Of a stretch of 5,948 nucleotides of DNA, positions 5,643 to 5,948 are shown piece by piece (the stretch's first letter is position 1; each line of letters opens with the position of its first letter). The position numbers were made by a program, and so were the translations under genes. This stretch comes from Chloroflexota bacterium (GTDB lineage Bacteria; Chloroflexota; Limnocylindria; QHBO01), in assembly GCA_013820865.1 (NCBI GenBank), contig JACDHU010000123.1:1-5948 (forward strand), written 5' to 3'. The notes beneath the pieces are model-generated. The model saw only the letters and a list, made by a program, of their open reading frames with translations, searched no databases and was not told the origin of the DNA.

Positions 5643-5649
5643 TAGGCTA
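5643..5649. promoter_or_regulatory. Possible shared, symmetric -10 element for divergent genes (TAGGCTA)
   Basis: In the 47-nt gap 5612-5658 the heptamer TAGGCTA reads TAGGCT on the plus strand and TAGCCT on the minus strand; both keep the TA and final T of a -10 hexamer. On the plus strand it ends 10 nt before the ATG at 5659, which has no Shine-Dalgarno, so the transcript would be leaderless or nearly so. On the minus strand it would give a leader of about 26 nt for the galT-like gene. No -35 hexamer is evident for either direction. Confidence 0.3.
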
Positions 5650-5658
5650 TGCGGCCAA

Positions 5659-5948
5659 ATGGACGGTCCCCTCTTCGGCTTCGCGCTCGTCGCCGCCCTC
5701 ATATTCGCGAACGGCATGTTCGTCGCCACCGAGTTCGCGTATATCGCGGCGCGTCGCGTGCGGATCGAGCGGCGGGTCAAGTCGGGCTCGCGAGCGGCTC
5801 GGATCGTGCTACGCGCGATGGATGGCCTCGACCGCTACATCGCGGCCAGCCAGCTCGGCATCACCATGGCCAGCCTGGCGCTTGGCTTCATCGGCGAGCC
5901 GATCCTGGCGGCGGTCATCGAGCCTCCGCTGGTGGCGCTCATCGGCAG
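5659..5948 (+). CDS. CNNM/DUF21-domain membrane protein of the CorC/hemolysin C family, N-terminal 96 residues (runs off right edge)
   Basis: Proteins of this family are inner-membrane proteins with an N-terminal CNNM (DUF21) transmembrane domain usually followed by a CBS pair and a CorC_HlyC domain; several act in Mg2+ or Co2+ transport or tolerance, and the hemolysin label is historical. The 96 visible residues show a first membrane helix (about 5-24), the motif FVATEFAYIAARRVRIE (21-37) that matches the family's FxAAEFA(x)4-RR(x)RLE, a charged cytoplasmic stretch (31-58), and LDRYIAASQLGITMASLALG (57-76), which matches the highly conserved AxQLGIT(x)ASL signature, followed by FIGEP and a second hydrophobic stretch (80-96). 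The ATG at 5659 is the natural start; no Shine-Dalgarno precedes it and a -10-like hexamer lies just upstream, suggesting leaderless initiation. CBS and CorC domains lie beyond the edge. The gene is divergent from all others here. Confidence 0.88.
   Translation, partial: MDGPLFGFALVAALIFANGMFVATEFAYIAARRVRIERRVKSGSRAARIVLRAMDGLDRYIAASQLGITMASLALGFIGEPILAAVIEPPLVALIG

Overview
This is a GC-rich bacterial chromosomal window with tightly packed genes. Everything from position 1 to 5611 is encoded on the minus strand; one divergent gene starts at 5659 on the plus strand and runs off the right edge. The codon use, frequent GTG starts, a PyrR-led pyrimidine operon and an anti-sigma factor fused to a TolB-like propeller suggest a high-GC soil or freshwater lineage. 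My best guess is Chloroflexota (Limnocylindria-like), with Actinomycetota as the alternative. This is an impression from protein style, not a computed assignment. No mobile element, CRISPR array, tRNA or rRNA is visible.

Region 1-2256 is the start of a pyrimidine-biosynthesis operon read leftwards: pyrR (2115-1570), pyrB (1573-638) and pyrC (641 to beyond the left edge). Each junction is a 4-nt stop/start overlap (GTGA, then ATGA), implying translational coupling. The 141-nt leader upstream of pyrR holds a strong match to the PyrR RNA-binding loop, one nucleotide before the pyrR Shine-Dalgarno sequence and with no terminator between them. This suggests translational repression by PyrR rather than attenuation. 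The 5' half of that loop also has an exact 12-nt complement about 46 nt upstream, which could form a competing helix or act at the DNA level.

Region 2257-4632 is a sigma/anti-sigma module, also read leftwards: an ECF-type sigma factor (4565-3981) overlaps by an ATGA a 575-residue membrane anti-sigma factor (3984-2257). The latter has an N-terminal HxxxCxxC zinc finger, one transmembrane helix, a low-complexity Pro/Ser/Thr/Ala linker and a large predicted extracytoplasmic beta-propeller. A sequence of the GGTAAC-N17-CGTC type lies just upstream of the sigma gene and looks like an ECF autoregulatory promoter.

Region 4628-5611 encodes a GalT-like (HIT superfamily) nucleotidyltransferase homologue that keeps its apparent zinc ligands but has Asn where the family has its nucleophilic His. 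The 47-nt gap to the right contains a symmetric -10-like heptamer that could serve both this gene and the divergent CNNM/CorC-type membrane protein gene, whose 5' end fills the window from 5659 to 5948.
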